In this document: piece by piece, positions 23,061 to 31,515 of the stretch
Position numbering within the stretch: the first letter of the stretch is position 1
How the letters are laid out: each line of letters opens with the position of its first letter
From: Actinomyces sp. ZJ308
GTDB taxonomy: Bacteria; Actinomycetota; Actinomycetes; Actinomycetales; Actinomycetaceae
Length of the DNA stretch: 32,674 nucleotides
Direction: 5' to 3'
NCBI RefSeq assembly: GCF_011752065.1
Contig: NZ_JAAIJY010000034.1
Location: 1 to 32,674 of the forward strand
Notes under the pieces: model-generated
What the model saw: the letters and a program-made list of their open reading frames with translations, nothing else
Told to the model about the DNA's origin: nothing
The model's database searches: none
Position numbers and translations under genes: made by a program

Positions 23061-24110
23061 TCAGTTCTGGCGTGGGTTGTTGCTGTTGGTGTTCAGGGTC
23101 TGGACCTCGGCGACGGGGAGGTTGACGGTGTTGGTGGTGGTGATGGCCGGTAGGGTGCCGCTGGTCCCGTCGGTGGCGGTGTAGGAGGCGGAGTAGGCCA
23201 CCTGGATCGTCAGGGGCGTGGTGCCGCCCAGGTGGGCCGAGCTGCGGTTGAAGGAGATCGTGCAGGGGCTTGACCCCTCCGGCATCCCCTGGTGCCACGC
23301 AACACCGAAGCCGGTGCAGGAGGCCTTGCCGTCGGGGGCGGACAGCTGCAGGCCGGTCGAGGAGGCCGTCACTGTGGCGGTCGTGCCGGCGGCGCTGGCG
23401 GTGGCGGTCACGCTGGTGGGGGTGTCCCCGGTGGCCCACACCCAGGTGTCCATCCCCACCAGGGTGGCGCCCTGGTCGCCGACCTTGGGGTTGGTCTCCA
23501 CGGTTGGGGCCGGGATCTGCACGGCCTGCCAGGCGGCTCTGGCCAGTGTTGAGCCCGCGACGTAGGGGGCTGGCCCGGGCTGTCCTGCCGGTACCCAGAT
23601 GCGGGAGGGGTTGTTGCGACGGTAGGTCTGGTCGGCCTCCAGGTAGGCGTCCCGGTCAGGGAAGGCCGTCTCATCGCAGTACTGCTTCCACCAGCGGCCC
23701 TCGGTGTCGTCCTTGTGTTCCTCGTAGTTGGGGTACATCCCCACCACGGCGTTGCGGGCTCGTTTGCGTCCCTTCTGCTCCCCGGAGTTCGTTGACTTCC
23801 ACTCGTCGAGCTTCTGCGCCGCCTCGGCGCCCGTGAAGTAGGGCGTGTAACCGCACGACGGCTTCACGCTCGTCGACGCCGACGAGGAGGACACCACCGT
23901 GCCCCCGCCAGAGCCCGGAGTCGAGTACTCCACCGACACAGACACCGAGATCTCACCACCACCAGCACCATCACTCGAAGCGTTGGCGCCAGCAGCGGAC
24001 GGAGTATCTTCTTTTGCTGCGGATGCGGACGGGGAAAGAAAACCGAAGGACAACGACAATGCGACCATCGTCGACAGGGGAACCAGAGCCGCGTGGCGGC
24101 CTGACACCAT
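23061..24110 (-). CDS. Secreted beta-rich protein, copy A (downstream unit)
   Basis: About 349 residues. Residues 1-32 form a Sec signal peptide (LVPLSTMVALSLSFGFLSPS, cleavage after SASA). A Ser/Gly-rich stretch follows, then a helical variable domain containing WKQYCDETAF. A conserved C-terminal domain follows with NPKVGDQGATLVGMDTWVWA and TGDTPTSVTATAS, then beta strands through to TLNTNSNNPRQN. Four Cys residues (PSCGY, QYCDE, ASCTG, SPCTI) match the paralogue at 25006-26103 and probably form disulphides. The block VGMDTWVWATGD with TATAS resembles secreted proteins near Tad pilus genes in other actinobacteria (inference). The ATG at 24110 follows GAAGGAAACA, eight bases after the lipoprotein stop, so the two are one operon. 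Confidence 0.85.
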   Translation of the reverse strand: MVSGRHAALVPLSTMVALSLSFGFLSPSASAAKEDTPSAAGANASSDGAGGGEISVSVSVEYSTPGSGGGTVVSSSSASTSVKPSCGYTPYFTGAEAAQKLDEWKSTNSGEQKGRKRARNAVVGMYPNYEEHKDDTEGRWWKQYCDETAFPDRDAYLEADQTYRRNNPSRIWVPAGQPGPAPYVAGSTLARAAWQAVQIPAPTVETNPKVGDQGATLVGMDTWVWATGDTPTSVTATASAAGTTATVTASSTGLQLSAPDGKASCTGFGVAWHQGMPEGSSPCTISFNRSSAHLGGTTPLTIQVAYSASYTATDGTSGTLPAITTTNTVNLPVAEVQTLNTNSNNPRQN

Positions 24111-24118
24111 TGTTTCCT

Positions 24119-24817
24119 TCACACTGAGCACGAGTTAGCCGCCCCTTCATCTTCATTCTCCGCCAACCAGCCGCCACCGGACTCGTTCACCATCCTGACG
24201 GTGGCTGGCGTTTGCACCTGGTCCGACTCTTTAGTGATGTCTTTACCTTGCGCGTCGACTCGAGTCATCTTCGTTCTGTCAACACAGGCGGACACGTTGG
24301 CAGTATCTGATGATTCCATAGTCACTTCGGAAACCGAGATCCTGATCGGAGGCTTGGCGCGAACTCCATTCCTGTTCTCCGCGTTCGTCGTGATCTCCTC
24401 AAGGACATCGCCAGTGGCAACCGATGATATTTCATCCACCCCTTCATTGGTGAACCACAGTTTCCATGTCGCCTTGTCGTAGGCGATGTAGTCCTGGAGG
24501 ATCTTGGTCTGGGTGGCGTCCAGGCCCTCGGGGATGGACACCACCGTGTAGCCCAGGTCGGGGTCGGACAGGGACTCGGCGGTCACCGGGCCCGAGCCCG
24601 CCGCGCTGCTTGCATCGGCCGACGCCCCGCCCGAAGCATCAGAGGACGTCGCCGAGTTGCTACTGGCGCTCGCGCTGCTCATCGGTGGGATGGTGCCGCC
24701 GGCCTTCGAGCTGTTCGATGAGCACCCCACCAGGGCCAGGGAGCCGGTGAGTAGGCACGCGCCCAGTGCGCTGGCAAGACGGCGACGGCTGGTCGGGGGA
24801 GTCAGTGGACGAGTCAT
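24119..24817 (-). CDS. Lipoprotein with NTF2-like domain, copy A
   Basis: About 232 residues. A signal sequence with lipobox (LTGSLALVGCSSNSS) marks a lipid-anchored exported protein. A Ser/Ala/Gly spacer precedes LSDPDLGYTVVSIPEGLDAT and QTKILQDYIAYDKATWKLWF, then VATGDVLEEIT and VSACVDRTKMTRVDAQGKDI. This matches the helix-plus-sheet pattern of small actinobacterial lipoproteins with a YATGD-like motif and NTF2-like fold (inference). The ATG at 24817 follows GGAAGG. The second half is AT-richer than the first and differs strongly from the paralogue. It is co-transcribed with the secreted protein behind it. Confidence 0.85.
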   Translation of the reverse strand: MTRPLTPPTSRRRLASALGACLLTGSLALVGCSSNSSKAGGTIPPMSSASASSNSATSSDASGGASADASSAAGSGPVTAESLSDPDLGYTVVSIPEGLDATQTKILQDYIAYDKATWKLWFTNEGVDEISSVATGDVLEEITTNAENRNGVRAKPPIRISVSEVTMESSDTANVSACVDRTKMTRVDAQGKDITKESDQVQTPATVRMVNESGGGWLAENEDEGAANSCSV

Positions 24818-24875
24818 GGTGCGGGCCTTCCGTGGTGGGTCGAGATGCGCGCTTCGAAGGAATGGAGCCGCTTCG

Positions 24876-24922
24876 ACCCTACCGGTCGGTCGTGGTGATG
24901 TCACCAGCGCCGGTAATGTCAC
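24876..24922 (-). promoter_or_regulatory. Promoter and operator-like repeats of operon copy A
   Basis: On the minus strand GTGACA (24899-24904) and TAGGGT (24876-24881) are 17 bp apart. A second GTGACA lies at 24917-24922. The same arrangement precedes operon copy B (26882-26922). CCGGTAGGGTCG is conserved around the -10 in both. Confidence 0.6.
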
Positions 24923-24944
24923 CGGCACATCTTCGAACGCAGAC

Positions 24945-24988
24945 GCCTCCGGCCGGTGCAAGGCATGTTGCCCGCGCCGGCCGGAGGC
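24945..24988 (-). terminator. Hairpin terminator after operon copy B
   Basis: GCCTCCGGCCGG (24945-24956) and CCGGCCGGAGGC (24977-24988) are perfect 12-bp arms 17 bases past the stop of the 25006-26103 gene. No T run follows. It separates the two operon copies. Confidence 0.7.
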
Positions 24989-25005
24989 GTGTGGTCGTGG
25001 TCGGT

Positions 25006-26103
25006 TCAGTTCTGGCGTGGGTTGTTGCTGTTGGTGTTCAGGGTCTGGACCTCGGCGACGGGGAGGTTGACGGTGTTGGTGGTGGTGATGGCCGGTAGGG
25101 TGCCGCTGGTCCCGTCGGTGGCGGTGTAGGAGGCGGAGTAGGCCACCTGGATCGTCAGGGGCGTGGTGCCACCCAGGTGGGCCGAGCTGCGGGTAAAGGA
25201 GATCGTGCAGGGGCTTGACCCTTCCGGCATGCCGGAGTGCCAGGGGATACCGAAGCCGGCGCAGGAGGCCTTGCCGTCAGGGGCGGACAGCTGGAGGCCC
25301 GAGGAGCCGGCGGTGATCGTTGCCGTGGTCTCACCGGTTGTGGCCGTAGCAGTCACACTCGTGGGGGTGTCCCCGGTGGCCCACACCCAGGTGTCCATCC
25401 CCACCAGGGTGGCGCCCCGCTCGCCGACCTTGGGGTTGGTCTCCACCGTCGGGGCGGGGATCTTCACCGCCTGCCAGGCGACCTTGGCCAGGCGGGCCCC
25501 GGAGATGTAGGGCCTGGGGGCCTGCTGGCCGGCCGGCACCCAGATGTTCTGCTCACGGTTGGCCGAATAGAACGCCTTCCGCTCGTTCTTGAAGTCATCG
25601 GGATTCTGCGGGTCGTAGAAGCTACTGTCGCAGTAGCGGTAGTACCAGCGTCCGGCATTATCGTCCCGGTGGGACTCGTAGTCGGGGTATGCGTCAATGC
25701 CATTCCTCATGCCACCGAGCGCATCACCGGTGTTCTTCCTGTCAGGATTCTGCTTCTGCTTCTTCTCCCGCTCGGCTGCCGCAGCCTTGTTCTTGTCCAT
25801 ATGCTCGGCCTGCTCAGTGCCGGTCTTACCGGCCTTGTAGTAGCACACCGGGTTGACTGTCACCTCAGTGCTCGACGACGATGACGACGTCACCCCTCCA
25901 CCATCACCTCCACCGGAACCAGCAGTCGTCATACTGGACGTCACAGAGATCGTCACTTGACCGCCACCATCACCACTAGCCTCGGCCGAACCGGACACCG
26001 ATGCCCCATCACCAAGCTCTTCGGCGAGGGCTGCGGGGGTAAGAAGGGATAGTCCGAGCAGCACGCATGACAGTCCTGATACCGCGTTTCTTGCGTTGCT
26101 CAT
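25006..26103 (-). CDS. Secreted beta-rich protein, copy B
   Basis: 365 residues. A signal peptide (NAVSGLSCVLLGLSLLTPAA, cleavage after ALA) is followed by Ser/Gly-rich sequence, then a variable helical region with many Lys (EREKKQKQNPDRKN) and RWYYRYCDSSF. The C-terminal 190 residues are almost identical to copy A, including VGMDTWVWATGDTPTSV and the end TLNTNSNNPRQN. The variable N-terminal half differs strongly from copy A. The ATG is three bases after the lipoprotein stop, with AAGGG upstream. Surface display or periplasm-like localisation is likely; function unknown. Confidence 0.85.
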   Translation of the reverse strand: MSNARNAVSGLSCVLLGLSLLTPAALAEELGDGASVSGSAEASGDGGGQVTISVTSSMTTAGSGGGDGGGVTSSSSSSTEVTVNPVCYYKAGKTGTEQAEHMDKNKAAAAEREKKQKQNPDRKNTGDALGGMRNGIDAYPDYESHRDDNAGRWYYRYCDSSFYDPQNPDDFKNERKAFYSANREQNIWVPAGQQAPRPYISGARLAKVAWQAVKIPAPTVETNPKVGERGATLVGMDTWVWATGDTPTSVTATATTGETTATITAGSSGLQLSAPDGKASCAGFGIPWHSGMPEGSSPCTISFTRSSAHLGGTTPLTIQVAYSASYTATDGTSGTLPAITTTNTVNLPVAEVQTLNTNSNNPRQN

Positions 26104-26106
26104 ATT

Positions 26107-26823
26107 CTATCCCTTCGTATCGCACTGGTTGACGGATACTGTTGTTTGACTCTCAGCCAGCCATGTCCCGGAATCGTTTTTGGCTAAAGTGATGAGATAC
26201 TCGTTTTTAGTTTGCTTCTCCTTTTTGGTGATGTCGTTTCCGTCGAAATCAACCACTGTCCTCTTCGTGTGGTCGTAACATACGAATACGCTGGCGCTCT
26301 GGCCGTCTGCGTCAGCCTCCACGTTACTCACGCCGATCGCAATGGGGGGTTTGGCGTAGGAACTCATGTTGGCAGCATTGTTCTGAATTGCTTCCTGTGT
26401 CGTTCCGGTGGACCTTGCGAGGGCTTCGTCCAGTCCCTCGCCGGTTGACCAGAGGCGCCAGGTGGCCTTGTCGTAGTCGATGTAGTCCTGGAGGATCTTG
26501 GTCTGGGTGGCGTCCAGGCCCTCGGGGATGGACACCACCGTGTAGCCCAGGTCGGGGTCGGACAGGGACTCGGCGGTCACCGGGCCCGAGCCCGCCGAGC
26601 TGCTCGCACCGGCCGACGCCCCGCCCGAGGCGGGCGCCGACGCCGTCGAGCCGCTGCCGGCGCCCGCGCTGCTCACCGGTGGGATGGTGCCGCCGGCCTT
26701 CGAGCTGTTCGACGAGCATCCCGCCAAAGCCAGAGACCCGGCGAGCATGCACGTCCCCAGCGCACTGACAAGACGACGAGAGCGACTGAAGGGACGGTGT
26801 TGGCGAGGCAGGGGATGACTCAT
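26107..26823 (-). CDS. Lipoprotein with NTF2-like domain, copy B
   Basis: 238 residues. The lipobox is in LAGSLALAGCSSNSS. The spacer and SLSDPDLGYTVVSIPEGLDA and QTKILQDYIDYDKATWRLWS are nearly identical to copy A. The rest, such as ALARSTGTTQEAIQN and VFVCYDHTKRTVVDFDGNDI, is diverged and encoded by AT-richer DNA. GGAAGG precedes the ATG at 26823. Same operon logic as copy A: it is followed after three bases by the secreted protein. Confidence 0.85.
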   Translation of the reverse strand: MSHPLPRQHRPFSRSRRLVSALGTCMLAGSLALAGCSSNSSKAGGTIPPVSSAGAGSGSTASAPASGGASAGASSSAGSGPVTAESLSDPDLGYTVVSIPEGLDATQTKILQDYIDYDKATWRLWSTGEGLDEALARSTGTTQEAIQNNAANMSSYAKPPIAIGVSNVEADADGQSASVFVCYDHTKRTVVDFDGNDITKKEKQTKNEYLITLAKNDSGTWLAESQTTVSVNQCDTKG

Positions 26824-26881
26824 GGGGTAGACCTTCCACGATCAGGCCGAGACCACACCCCGGCACAACACGAACGCCCCG

Positions 26882-26922
26882 ACCCTACCGGCCGAATCGT
26901 AGGAGTGTCACGGCAATGTCAC
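26882..26922 (-). promoter_or_regulatory. Promoter and operator-like repeats of operon copy B
   Basis: GTGACA (26906-26911) and TAGGGT (26882-26887) are 18 bp apart on the minus strand. Another GTGACA (26917-26922) lies 11 bp further up. The rest of the gap up to 27275 shows no gene; it ends in the hairpin at 27276-27310. Confidence 0.6.
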
Positions 26923-27275
26923 GGCGTCGTTGAGCCTCAGTCGCGGCATTGCCGCACCGCAGGCGAATGGTGGTGCCAGGATTCGCGTCTCTGAATGACG
27001 AACATGCGCCTCCAGCCGGAAGTGCTGGGGTGCGTGTGGTCGGCCGCGCTATCGCGGGGCCGCGGCGACGTCGGTGTGAAGGACGCACCATAAATTTTAC
27101 CGCCGCACCCTTGTTATTTGAGGGTGAGGTGGCGAGTTATCGGACCTGTTGATATTTCTCACGACCGAAAGATTGTGCTCGTCCTGGCCGTGTCGGGCGC
27201 ATGTCGTCGCGGCGTCTGTCGCCTGCGGCGTAGGGGTGTAGCGTCGGGAGGGGGCGTGCGACGACGGCAATGCGA

Positions 27276-27310
27276 AGGGGCCTGGAACAGCGCTGCTGCT
27301 CCAGGCCCCT
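27276..27310 (-). terminator. Hairpin terminator after the WXG100-like gene
   Basis: AGGGGCCTGGA (27276-27286) and TCCAGGCCCCT (27300-27310) are perfect 11-bp arms about 20 bases past the stop codon of the minus-strand WXG100-like gene. Confidence 0.75.
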
Positions 27311-27328
27311 AAGTGACAGTAAGATCGC

Positions 27329-27622
27329 TCAGGCGATCGCCTCGACGGGAGTGAGGTGCTCGAGGTTCTCACCATTGGCGTCAACGTTGTTGTTGTAGTT
27401 GTTGGCCACGTCGGTCGCGGCGGTGGCGAAGGCCTGCTCGAACTTGATGAGCTGTGGCTTGAACTCGGTCCAGGCGTCGCGGAAGATCTTGGCGTTGGCG
27501 CTCTCCCAGACAGCGTTCTGGAGGGCGGTGTCGGTCAGCTTCTGAATGTCGTCGGCGCGCTGGACATCGTCCTTGAGGGTCTGGTAAAGGGTCTTGAGGG
27601 TGTCAAGGTCTGCCTGAATCAT
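27329..27622 (-). CDS. WXG100-like small secreted protein
   Basis: 97 residues: a helical hairpin with IQADLDTLKTLYQTLKDDVQ, a turn, and FRDAWTEFKPQLIKFEQAFA then TAATDVANNYNNNV. The turn reads NAVWESANAKIF, so the classical W-x-G is W-E-S here. The position, the flanking helices and the F-x-x-x-W-x-x-F pattern still fit the ESAT-6/WXG100 fold. Such proteins are usually exported by type VII secretion as dimers. No type VII machinery is in this window. The ATG at 27622 follows GAGGAGGAACCTCAGT; the longer frame upstream would place the ribosome binding site inside the gene. It diverges from the Tad operon. Confidence 0.8.
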   Translation of the reverse strand: MIQADLDTLKTLYQTLKDDVQRADDIQKLTDTALQNAVWESANAKIFRDAWTEFKPQLIKFEQAFATAATDVANNYNNNVDANGENLEHLTPVEAIA

Positions 27623-27864
27623 ACTGAGGTTCCTCCTCGTCGATCGGTTCATTGAGTCACTCGAAGAATGCCCGAAGGTCCTTCACGTGATTGCGACTGT
27701 GACGGCCGTCGCTTCCAGTACCTTTTCACGATCCTCATCTGATCGCAAGGGGATAACGACGTATGTGACTTTCTTCCGGATCTGCGCCATTCACCCCTCC
27801 GCAGTGGTCACGGATAGGCTACGGTGCTGTCGCTGCCCTACCCGATTCGACATGAGGTCTCCCC

Positions 27865-28572
27865 ATGGCACTGTCCCAGAACGGACGCTCCTCACGGCGT
27901 CGCACGAACGACGCCGGTCAGTCCCAGCCCACCCGTAAGCCCCGGGATGCCAGTGGCCACCTGCCCTCCGCGCCCCGGGAGCGCAGGCCGCTCCTGGCGG
28001 CCCTGGCCGTCCTCCTCATCGTCGGCGGCGCCCTGCTCGCGGGCCTGCTGGCCATGCGCCTGGACCAGCGGGTTCAGATGCTGGCCGCCAAGGACACCAT
28101 CAAGGCGGGGCAGGTCATCAACAAGGAGGATCTGGTCAGCGCCTCGGTGTCCTCCGACCTGAGCACCCTCGTGCGGGCCGATCAGATCGACCAGGTCGTC
28201 GGTCGTGCCGCCCGTGTGGAGATCTCCAAGGGGCAGCTGCTGGACACCTCTCAGCTCGCCACCAACCCGGTTCCTGGCGGCGACCTTCAGGTCGTGGGTG
28301 TCTCCGTCAACGCCGGTCGCTTCCCGGCCGGCGGCTTCGAGGCCGGGGACATGGTCGACGTCGTCGACATCGGCTCCCAGGAGGTCATCGTCTCGGGAGC
28401 CCAGGTCCTCGCCGCCAAGCCCTCCTCCGGGACGGACGGGGACTGGACCTCCGGCGCCGTCGTCTCCGTCATCGTCGACAAGAAGAACGCCGCCAAGCTC
28501 GCCAGCTCCTCGGCCAACGGGACCATCGCCGTCGTCCTGACCGCGACCGGACAGCCGATCAAGGAGAGCTGA
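27865..28572 (+). CDS. SAF-domain protein, CpaB/RcpC-like pilus assembly component
   Basis: 235 residues. A basic hydrophilic tail (1-41) is followed by one membrane helix (about 42-64), then the SAF domain (LAAKDTIKAGQVINKEDLVS and VEISKGQLLDTSQLA). After it, VSVNAGRFPAGGFEAGDMVD and VVDIGSQE form the beta-clip continuation typical of CpaB/RcpC. The protein would sit outside the membrane. GAGG upstream supports the ATG. It is the first gene of the Tad-type operon, and its stop overlaps the next start by one base (TGATG). TAGGCT about 45 bases upstream is a possible -10 box. Confidence 0.85.
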   Translation: MALSQNGRSSRRRTNDAGQSQPTRKPRDASGHLPSAPRERRPLLAALAVLLIVGGALLAGLLAMRLDQRVQMLAAKDTIKAGQVINKEDLVSASVSSDLSTLVRADQIDQVVGRAARVEISKGQLLDTSQLATNPVPGGDLQVVGVSVNAGRFPAGGFEAGDMVDVVDIGSQEVIVSGAQVLAAKPSSGTDGDWTSGAVVSVIVDKKNAAKLASSSANGTIAVVLTATGQPIKES

Positions 28573-29330
28573 TGCTCATATCGATCGCCTCCGCGAAGGG
28601 GTCGCCCGGCGCCTCGACGAGCGCCCACGTACTCGCCGCGGTCTGGCCCCGTCCCGCCGTCCTGGCCGAGCTCGATCCCGCCGGATCCGACCTGGTCTAC
28701 CGCACCCACTCCCGTGACGGCCTCCCCCTGGACAGCGACCGCGGCGTCGTCTCCCTGGCCGCCGCCATCCGCCGCGACCCGGCGGCACCGCTGCGCGACC
28801 ACCTCACGCTCATCGAGGGTGACCTGCCGGTCCTCGTCGGCCTGTCGCGCCCCGACCAGGCCACGGCCATCGGGGCGGGCTGGTCCGCACTGGCCACCAG
28901 CCTGCACCGTCAGGGGGACATCATCGCCGACGTCGGCCGGCTCTCTCCCGGAGCCCCGAGCCTGGGCGTGGCCATGGCCTCCGACATGGCCCTGGTGGCG
29001 GTGCGCCCCGGCGTGGAGAACTACGGCCACCTGCGCGAGCGCCTGTCCTGGATCATCGCCGAGACCTCCCGCCGCTCCGAGCGGGTGCGCCTCGGCGTCC
29101 TCCTCATCGCCCCCTGGAAGGCCCGCCACGAGGCCGACGACCTCACCCGCCTGCTGCGCGGCAGCGGTCTGGAGGTCCCCGTCGTCGGCGTCCTGGCCCT
29201 CGATCAGAGCGCCGCCGATTCCCTCGCCGGCCGCCGCGCCCGCCCCCTGGGGCGCACCCTCCTGGTGCGCTCCGCCCGAACCGTGGCCACCGCCCTCGCC
29301 GGCGCCGCCATCAATGGAGGTGCCGCATGA
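28572..29330 (+). CDS. CpaE/TadZ-like MinD-family ATPase-like protein
   Basis: 252 residues, starting MLISIASAKGSPGAST. The deviant Walker A keeps the first Lys and the Gly-Ser-Pro-Gly turn but ends Ala-Ser-Thr instead of Lys-Thr. VLAELDPAGSDL matches the MinD switch region. The rest (IIADVGRLSPGAPSLGVAMA, MALVAVRPGVENYGHLRERL) follows the ParA/MinD fold. In Tad loci this protein positions the pilus machine at the membrane or pole. ATP hydrolysis may be weak or lost. Its stop overlaps the CpaF start by four bases (ATGA). Confidence 0.8.
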   Translation: MLISIASAKGSPGASTSAHVLAAVWPRPAVLAELDPAGSDLVYRTHSRDGLPLDSDRGVVSLAAAIRRDPAAPLRDHLTLIEGDLPVLVGLSRPDQATAIGAGWSALATSLHRQGDIIADVGRLSPGAPSLGVAMASDMALVAVRPGVENYGHLRERLSWIIAETSRRSERVRLGVLLIAPWKARHEADDLTRLLRGSGLEVPVVGVLALDQSAADSLAGRRARPLGRTLLVRSARTVATALAGAAINGGAA

Positions 29331-30643
29331 GCGTCGACCAGGGACTCGTCCGCGACATGCGCGAGGAGGTGGCCGACCTCCTCGCCCAGCAGCGCCGCGA
29401 CGACGCCACCTCCGGCATCCCCCCGATGTCCCCGGAGGACGAGCGCCAGTTCGCCCGCGCCCTCATCGGCCGTGTGCTCGAGCAGCACGCCCGCGCCGAG
29501 ATCGCCGCCGGCCGCAGCCCACTCAACGCCCAGGAGGAGGAAGAGGTCTCTCAGGGCATCCACGCCGCGCTCTTCGGCGTCGGCCGCCTCCAGCCCCTCC
29601 TGGACAACAAGGATGTCGAGAACATCGACATCAACGGCTACGACAACGTCTTCATCCAGTACGCCGACGGCCGTGAGGAGCGCGGAGCCCCCGTGGCCGA
29701 GTCCGACGAGGAGCTCATCGAGCTCGTCCAGGTGCTCGGCTCCTACTCGGGCCTGGCCTCACGCCCCTTCGACTCCGCCAACCCCCAGCTGGACCTGCGC
29801 CTGCCGGACGGCTCGCGCCTGTCCGCCGTCATGGAGGTCTGCTCGCGCCCCTCGATCTCGGTGCGCCGTGCCCGCCTGGACCGGGTGGGCCTGGAGGAGC
29901 TGGTCCGGCTCGGCTCGCTCACCCCGCGGCTGGCCGCCTTCTGCTCGGCGGCCGTGCGGGCCCGCAAGAACATCATGATCGCCGGCGCCACGAACGCCGG
30001 GAAGACCACGTTCCTGCGCGCCCTGGCCAACGAGATCCCGCCCGAGGAGCGCCTCATCACGGTGGAGCGCGCCCTGGAGCTGGGCCTGGGCGAGTTCGCC
30101 GACCTGCACCCCAACGTCGTGGCCTTCGAGGAGCGCCTGCCCAACTCCGAGGGCTCCGGAGCGATCTCCATGGCGGACCTGGTGCGGCGCTCACTGCGCA
30201 TGAACCCCTCGCGCGTCATCGTCGGCGAGGTCCTCGGCGACGAGATCGTCACCATGCTCAATGCCATGAGCCAGGGCAACGACGGCTCGCTGTCCACCAT
30301 CCACGCGAACTCCTCCTCCGAGGTGTTCAACCGCATCGCCACCTACGCCATCCAGTCCGCCGAGCACCTGCCCCAGGACGCCACCAACCTCCTCATCGCC
30401 GGAGCCGTCGACTTCGTCATCTTCCTGACCCGCGAGAACCGTTTCTCCCAGGGCGGGGGACTGCGCCGCTACGTCGCCTCCGTACGCGAGGTCAACGGCG
30501 TTGACGGACGGGTCCTGTCCAGCGAGGTCTTCGTCGACGACGGGACCGGCACCGCACAGCCGGCCGCACCGATCTCCTGCGTCAACGACCTCATCAATGC
30601 CGGCTACGACCCGGCCGCCGCCTACAGGGGTGGTTACGCATGA
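29327..30643 (+). CDS. cpaF: CpaF/TadA-family secretion ATPase
   Basis: 438 residues. This hexameric ATPase drives pilus assembly in Tad/Flp systems. Walker A is GATNAGKTT (220-228), the catalytic Glu lies in TVERALEL (Glu247), and Walker B in RVIVGEVLGDE (296-306). The His box GSLSTIHANS is at 320-329. The N-terminal domain (DVENIDINGYDNVFIQYADG) is typical of CpaF. All catalytic motifs look intact. It overlaps genes on both sides by four bases, indicating tight coupling. The symbol cpaF is used to avoid confusion with tRNA deaminase tadA in this window. Confidence 0.95.
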   Translation: MSVDQGLVRDMREEVADLLAQQRRDDATSGIPPMSPEDERQFARALIGRVLEQHARAEIAAGRSPLNAQEEEEVSQGIHAALFGVGRLQPLLDNKDVENIDINGYDNVFIQYADGREERGAPVAESDEELIELVQVLGSYSGLASRPFDSANPQLDLRLPDGSRLSAVMEVCSRPSISVRRARLDRVGLEELVRLGSLTPRLAAFCSAAVRARKNIMIAGATNAGKTTFLRALANEIPPEERLITVERALELGLGEFADLHPNVVAFEERLPNSEGSGAISMADLVRRSLRMNPSRVIVGEVLGDEIVTMLNAMSQGNDGSLSTIHANSSSEVFNRIATYAIQSAEHLPQDATNLLIAGAVDFVIFLTRENRFSQGGGLRRYVASVREVNGVDGRVLSSEVFVDDGTGTAQPAAPISCVNDLINAGYDPAAAYRGGYA

Positions 30644-31515
30644 ACCAGGCCACCGCGACCGTCGCCATCCTCGCCGGAGCGCTCATCGGGGGAGGACTCT
30701 TCCTCCTGGTCGGCTTCTTCATGGGCGTCGACATGCTCCCGGACCGCCCCGGCTCCTCAGGCTCCCTGCGAGACAGCCTCAAGGGGCTCTCCGGGCGGCT
30801 CATCGCCTGCCTCGTCGTCGGCCTCGGCATCCTGCTGCTGACCCGTTGGATCGTCCTGGCCGTCGCCGGCGGGGTGCTCGTCCTCGTGTGGCCGCTGCTG
30901 TTCGGCGGGGCCAAGCAGGAGAAGCTCGCCGCCGCCAAGATCGAGGCCCTGGCCACCTGGGCCGAGTCACTGCGGGACACCATCGCCGGGGCCGTGGGCC
31001 TCGAGCAGGCCATCCCCGCCACCGTCTACGCCGCCGCCCCGGTCCTTCGCGAGGACCTGGCCCTCCTGGCGGACCGCATGCGCGTGCGCGTGCCCCTGCC
31101 GACGGCGCTGCGCCAGTTCGCCGACGACCTCGACGACCCCACCGCCGACCTCATCGTCTCCGCACTCATCATGAACGCCCGCCTGCGGGGCCCCGGCCTG
31201 CGCCAGCTCCTCGGAGCCCTGGCGGACACGGCGCGCTCCGAGCTGGACATGCGCCAGCGCGTCTCCGCCTCCCGTGCCGGCACCCGACGCTCGGCCCAGA
31301 TCGTCGTCATCTTCTCCATCGCCGTCATGCTGGGCCTGGCCATCTTCAACCGGAGCTTCGTGGCCCCCTACTCCAGCGTGCAGGGGCAGCTCGTGCTGGT
31401 CGTCGTCGTCCTGCTCTTCGCCGTCGGCATGCTCTGGATGCGTCGCCTGGCCGGCGTCCAGCTGCCGCGCCGCTTCCTGACCGTCTCCGCCCATCCCGGG
31501 GGTGAGAACGCATGA
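30640..31515 (+). CDS. tadB: Type II secretion system F-domain protein, TadB-like
   Basis: 291 residues. The N-terminus has two membrane segments (ATVAILAGALIGGGLFLLVG; LIACLVVGLGILLLTRWIVL). It continues into the F domain (KIEALATWAESLRDTIAGAV and LREDLALLADRMRVRVPLPT) and ends with two more membrane segments (IVVIFSIAVMLGLAIFNRSF; LVLVVVVLLFAVGMLWM). It forms part of the inner-membrane platform on which the CpaF ATPase acts. ATGA overlaps at both ends. Confidence 0.92.
   Translation: MNQATATVAILAGALIGGGLFLLVGFFMGVDMLPDRPGSSGSLRDSLKGLSGRLIACLVVGLGILLLTRWIVLAVAGGVLVLVWPLLFGGAKQEKLAAAKIEALATWAESLRDTIAGAVGLEQAIPATVYAAAPVLREDLALLADRMRVRVPLPTALRQFADDLDDPTADLIVSALIMNARLRGPGLRQLLGALADTARSELDMRQRVSASRAGTRRSAQIVVIFSIAVMLGLAIFNRSFVAPYSSVQGQLVLVVVVLLFAVGMLWMRRLAGVQLPRRFLTVSAHPGGENA

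Larger units (their letters stand above)
23054..26597. repeat. Tandem duplication of a lipoprotein plus secreted-protein operon
   Basis: The unit at 23061-24922 is repeated at 25006-26922 in the same orientation. The 3' ends of the secreted-protein genes are identical for about 169 bp (23054-23222 and 24999-25167). A second near-identical block of about 120 bp lies in the lipoprotein genes (24484-24603 and 26478-26597). Between these blocks the copies differ strongly in sequence, length and base composition, which gives a mosaic. Confidence 0.85.

Noticed and set aside
27329..27622. Complete type VII secretion locus
   Set aside because: Only one WXG100-like gene is present. No EccC-type ATPase, mycosin or membrane component is seen in the window.
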